Source of the DNA: SAR202 cluster bacterium
GTDB lineage: Bacteria; Chloroflexota; Dehalococcoidia; SAR202; GCA-002694895
Assembly: GCA_009391605.1 (NCBI GenBank)
Contig: VFGQ01000031.1
Span: 1 to 7,839 of the forward strand
Length of the DNA: 7,839 nucleotides
Direction: 5' to 3'
Under the pieces are notes generated by a model, which made no database searches, was not told where the DNA came from, and saw only the letters and a list, made by a program, of their open reading frames with translations. Shown here piece after piece: positions 5,912 to 7,839 of this stretch. Within the stretch, counting starts at the first letter, position 1. Every line of letters begins with the position of its first letter. The position numbers were made by a program, and so were the translations under genes.

Positions 5912-6676
5912 GTGGATGAACCAGAAGTTTTGTTAGATATAAAAGGTTCAGTTGCAATACTGACTTTGAATAGACCTAAAGTATTAAATGCCTTAAGTAG
6001 ATCTTTGCAATTAACTTTAGAGAAATATATTCTGCAATTGGAAAATGATGATAAAGTGAATTGTATAATTATTACAGGAACAGGTGAGAAAGCATTTAGT
6101 GCCGGGGGAGATATCCATGAAATGGATAAACTTTCAAAAATGAATAATCCACCTCCAGACCATCCTTCCTCAAAATGGTACACATGGCGATTAATGAATT
6201 GTGCCAAACCATTGGTAGGAGCTATTAATGGACTTGCATTTGGAGGCGCGGCATTGATGGCGTCTAGTTTTGATATTCGGATTGGGACAAATAATACATC
6301 ATTTAAATTTTTGGCAGCCACTTATGGTAGGTTGAATTCATCATGGACTTTACCAGCGCAAATTGGTTGGCCAAAAGCAAAAGAATTACTATTTACTGGC
6401 CGTCAGGTCATGGCTGAAGAAGCATATGAAATCGGATTATTAAATCATTTAGTTACAACAGATAAACTTATGGATAAAACATTGGAGATAGCGGAAATGA
6501 TTAGCAATAATGACCCCAGAATGGTTCAGGGATTGAAGAAATTAGTATCAGAGAATATTGGCCATACTTTAAAAGAACAATATAACCATGAAATGAGAGC
6601 TGTTCAAGATTGGTTAAAGCCTATATCTGTTCAAGATAGTTTTAAAACATTTTTAGATAAAAAAGGGAGAAAATAA
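5912..6676 (+). CDS. Enoyl-CoA hydratase/isomerase (crotonase) family protein lacking the first catalytic Glu
   Basis: The 254-residue protein has the crotonase fold that binds acyl-CoA and stabilises an enolate. The N-terminal strand with LNRPKVLNALS (19-29), the first oxyanion-hole segment AFSAGGDI (61-68) and the second, GLAFGGAALMASSFDIRIG (107-125), are clear. Aligned by eye to rat crotonase (FGQPEILLG), residues FKFLAATYG (131-139) put Ala135 where catalytic Glu144 would be. Glu158 in IGWPKAKELLFTGR fits Glu164, which is kept. Simple syn-hydration normally needs both Glu, so an isomerase or another crotonase-type reaction is more likely than standard beta-oxidation. E. coli CaiD, as recalled, keeps the first Glu, which argues against a carnitine-pathway role. 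The TAA overlaps the next gene's ATG by one base (TAATG), so the two are co-translated. The start is GTG. Confidence 0.9.
   Translation: MDEPEVLLDIKGSVAILTLNRPKVLNALSRSLQLTLEKYILQLENDDKVNCIIITGTGEKAFSAGGDIHEMDKLSKMNNPPPDHPSSKWYTWRLMNCAKPLVGAINGLAFGGAALMASSFDIRIGTNNTSFKFLAATYGRLNSSWTLPAQIGWPKAKELLFTGRQVMAEEAYEIGLLNHLVTTDKLMDKTLEIAEMISNNDPRMVQGLKKLVSENIGHTLKEQYNHEMRAVQDWLKPISVQDSFKTFLDKKGRK
6665..6669 (+). promoter_or_regulatory. Shine-Dalgarno site (GGGAG) of the CoA-transferase gene
   Basis: GGGAG inside the last codons of the crotonase gene lies 6 nt before the ATG at 6676. With the TAATG stop/start overlap it supports that start and coupled translation. Confidence 0.6.
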
Positions 6677-7839
6677 TGTTACCGAAAAAAAAATATCCAT
6701 TGGAAGGATTAAGAGTATTAGATCTTGGACGTTATCAGGCTGGTCCAAGATGTGCTTTGATGTTTGCAAGAATGGGAGCAGAAGTAATAAAAATTGAAGC
6801 TTTGACTGGAGATGAAAGTAGAAAAAATGCTCCAGTGGTGCGGGGCCAAAGTGCATATTGGGTTCAATACAATAGTGGTAAAAAAAGCTTGTCTATAAAT
6901 TTAAGAACTGATGAAGGGAAACATGTTTTAAAAGAATTGGTTATACATTCTGATATCTTTTTGCAGAATTTCAGGCCTGGCACAATCGACAAAATGGGAT
7001 TTGGTTATGAGATATTGAAAGCTTTGAATAAAAAAATTATTATGATCAATGTTTCTGCATATGGGCAAACAGGTAGTTATAAAGATAGAGTAGGATTTGA
7101 TCCGTTGGGGCAGGCATTAGGTGGAATGATGTCTTTAAATGGTTTTGCAGATGGGCCCCCTATAAGAAATTTTTTCCCATTAATAGATCGAATAACGGCG
7201 TTACATGGTTGTATTGGAGCATTAGCGGCATTACATGAGCGAGAATTTTCAGGTGAAGGTCAGGCAATTGATGTTTCTTTAGGAGATACAGGATTTACAG
7301 TTAATGAAATCCCTATTAGTGCTTTTTTGGGAGATGGGATAATTCAAGATAAAACTGGTAATGGAATGGGCATGGATAATGCTTATCAAACATCAGATGG
7401 ATGGGTGTTAATGGCTGCAACAAACAGAAAAATGTGGGAAAGATGTTGTGAGGCTCTGGGGTGGGATGATTGGATTAATGATCCAAATTTTGAAGGGCGA
7501 AATGACAGAAGAAAAAATTATAAAAAAATTGAAGGCCGTCTGATCCCTTGGTTTAAAAGTAAAACAACTGAAGAAGCAGTGGAATATTTAAATAAATTTA
7601 GCGTTCCAATTGCTCCCATTAATGATGTTGTAGGTGCAAGTATTAATCCATTAATTGAAGAAAGAGAAATGATGATGGAAGTGCCTGATAAAATTGCAGG
7701 TAAAATTCATGTTACTGGTAAATCAATAAAGTTTAGCAGAACTCCTATGACTGTTGGATCAGCGCCTACCATAGGGGAACATACAAAAGAAATTTTATCT
7801 GATGTTCTTGGTTATGAAGATGATTATATTAATCAACTA
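6676..7839 (+). CDS. CaiB/BaiF (class III) CoA-transferase, 3' end cut by window edge
   Basis: The frame is open from ATG at 6676 to the window end, 388 codons without a stop. Class III transferases move CoA between carboxylic acids. Visible features are the N-terminal YPLEGLRVLDLGRYQAGPRCA (7-27), MGAEVIKIE (33-41), the family signature NFRPGTIDKMGFGYE (98-112), SAYGQTG (127-133) and the FFPLIDRITALHG block, where Asp171 aligns with the catalytic Asp169 of formyl-CoA transferase. The C-terminal IGEHTKEILSDVLGYEDDYI is the usual family ending, so only some ten residues are probably missing. The family is often paired with a crotonase, and here the two genes overlap by one base. Together they would activate an acid to its CoA ester and then rearrange or hydrate it. 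Donor and acceptor acids cannot be told from the sequence. Confidence 0.93.
   Translation, partial: MLPKKKYPLEGLRVLDLGRYQAGPRCALMFARMGAEVIKIEALTGDESRKNAPVVRGQSAYWVQYNSGKKSLSINLRTDEGKHVLKELVIHSDIFLQNFRPGTIDKMGFGYEILKALNKKIIMINVSAYGQTGSYKDRVGFDPLGQALGGMMSLNGFADGPPIRNFFPLIDRITALHGCIGALAALHEREFSGEGQAIDVSLGDTGFTVNEIPISAFLGDGIIQDKTGNGMGMDNAYQTSDGWVLMAATNRKMWERCCEALGWDDWINDPNFEGRNDRRKNYKKIEGRLIPWFKSKTTEEAVEYLNKFSVPIAPINDVVGASINPLIEEREMMMEVPDKIAGKIHVTGKSIKFSRTPMTVGSAPTIGEHTKEILSDVLGYEDDYINQL

Noticed and set aside
5908..6321. 137-codon open frame on the minus strand
   Set aside because: It lies wholly opposite the well-supported crotonase gene, and its translation shows no recognisable domain.
5912..7839. 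Carnitine pathway genes caiB and caiD
   Set aside because: The crotonase lacks the first catalytic Glu kept by CaiD, no caiA, caiC or caiT is present, and class III CoA-transferases serve many acids.

Overview
The window is compact, AT-rich bacterial DNA (hand counts of a few lines give about 35% GC in most genes). It holds seven protein genes and no RNA genes, insertion sequences or CRISPR arrays. Gene content (N-acyl-D-amino-acid deacylase, M20 deacylase, cyclic amidohydrolase, crotonase with class III CoA-transferase, and an AhpD-like protein starting MPWI) suggests a free-living heterotroph, perhaps an uncultivated marine lineage such as SAR202-type Chloroflexota. That placement is a guess from gene repertoire only. 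All six visible stop codons are TAA, and Trp is encoded by TGG.

Layout. 1-1265 (+): 3' part of an N-acyl-D-amino-acid deacylase. It abuts, tail to tail and with no spacer, a leftward two-gene unit: an M20-family deacylase (3741-2515) and an MFS transporter (2531-1266) that overlap by 17 bp. This pair looks more AT-rich than its flanks. From the divergent 64-bp gap at 3742-3805, an AhpD/carboxymuconolactone-decarboxylase-like gene runs rightward (3806-4342). It meets a leftward amidohydrolase (5757-4339) at a shared TTAA. A 154-bp divergent region (5758-5911) with two inverted repeats and back-to-back -10 sequences separates the amidohydrolase from a rightward crotonase/CoA-transferase operon (5912-7839, the last gene cut just short of its end).

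Main discovery. The AhpD-like gene has an in-frame TGA at 4049-4051, exactly where the second Cys of the CxxC redox motif belongs (C-E-Y-TGA-V-I-H-H-G). The frame stays open for 96 more codons of family-typical sequence. A hairpin with a 7-bp perfect stem and a GGGC loop starts 11 nt after the TGA, a spacing and loop like those of a bacterial SECIS element. The best reading is a 178-residue selenoprotein with a Cys-x-x-Sec centre and the AhpD relay residues Glu67, Cys79, Sec82 and His86 all present. A conventional gene caller would split it into two fragments.

How the genes may work together (inference). Three hydrolases of amide or N-acyl substrates plus an importer or exporter could serve scavenging of N-acylated or cyclic nitrogen compounds. 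The crotonase and CoA-transferase would activate and convert a carboxylic acid as its CoA ester. No single pathway is proven by the sequence.
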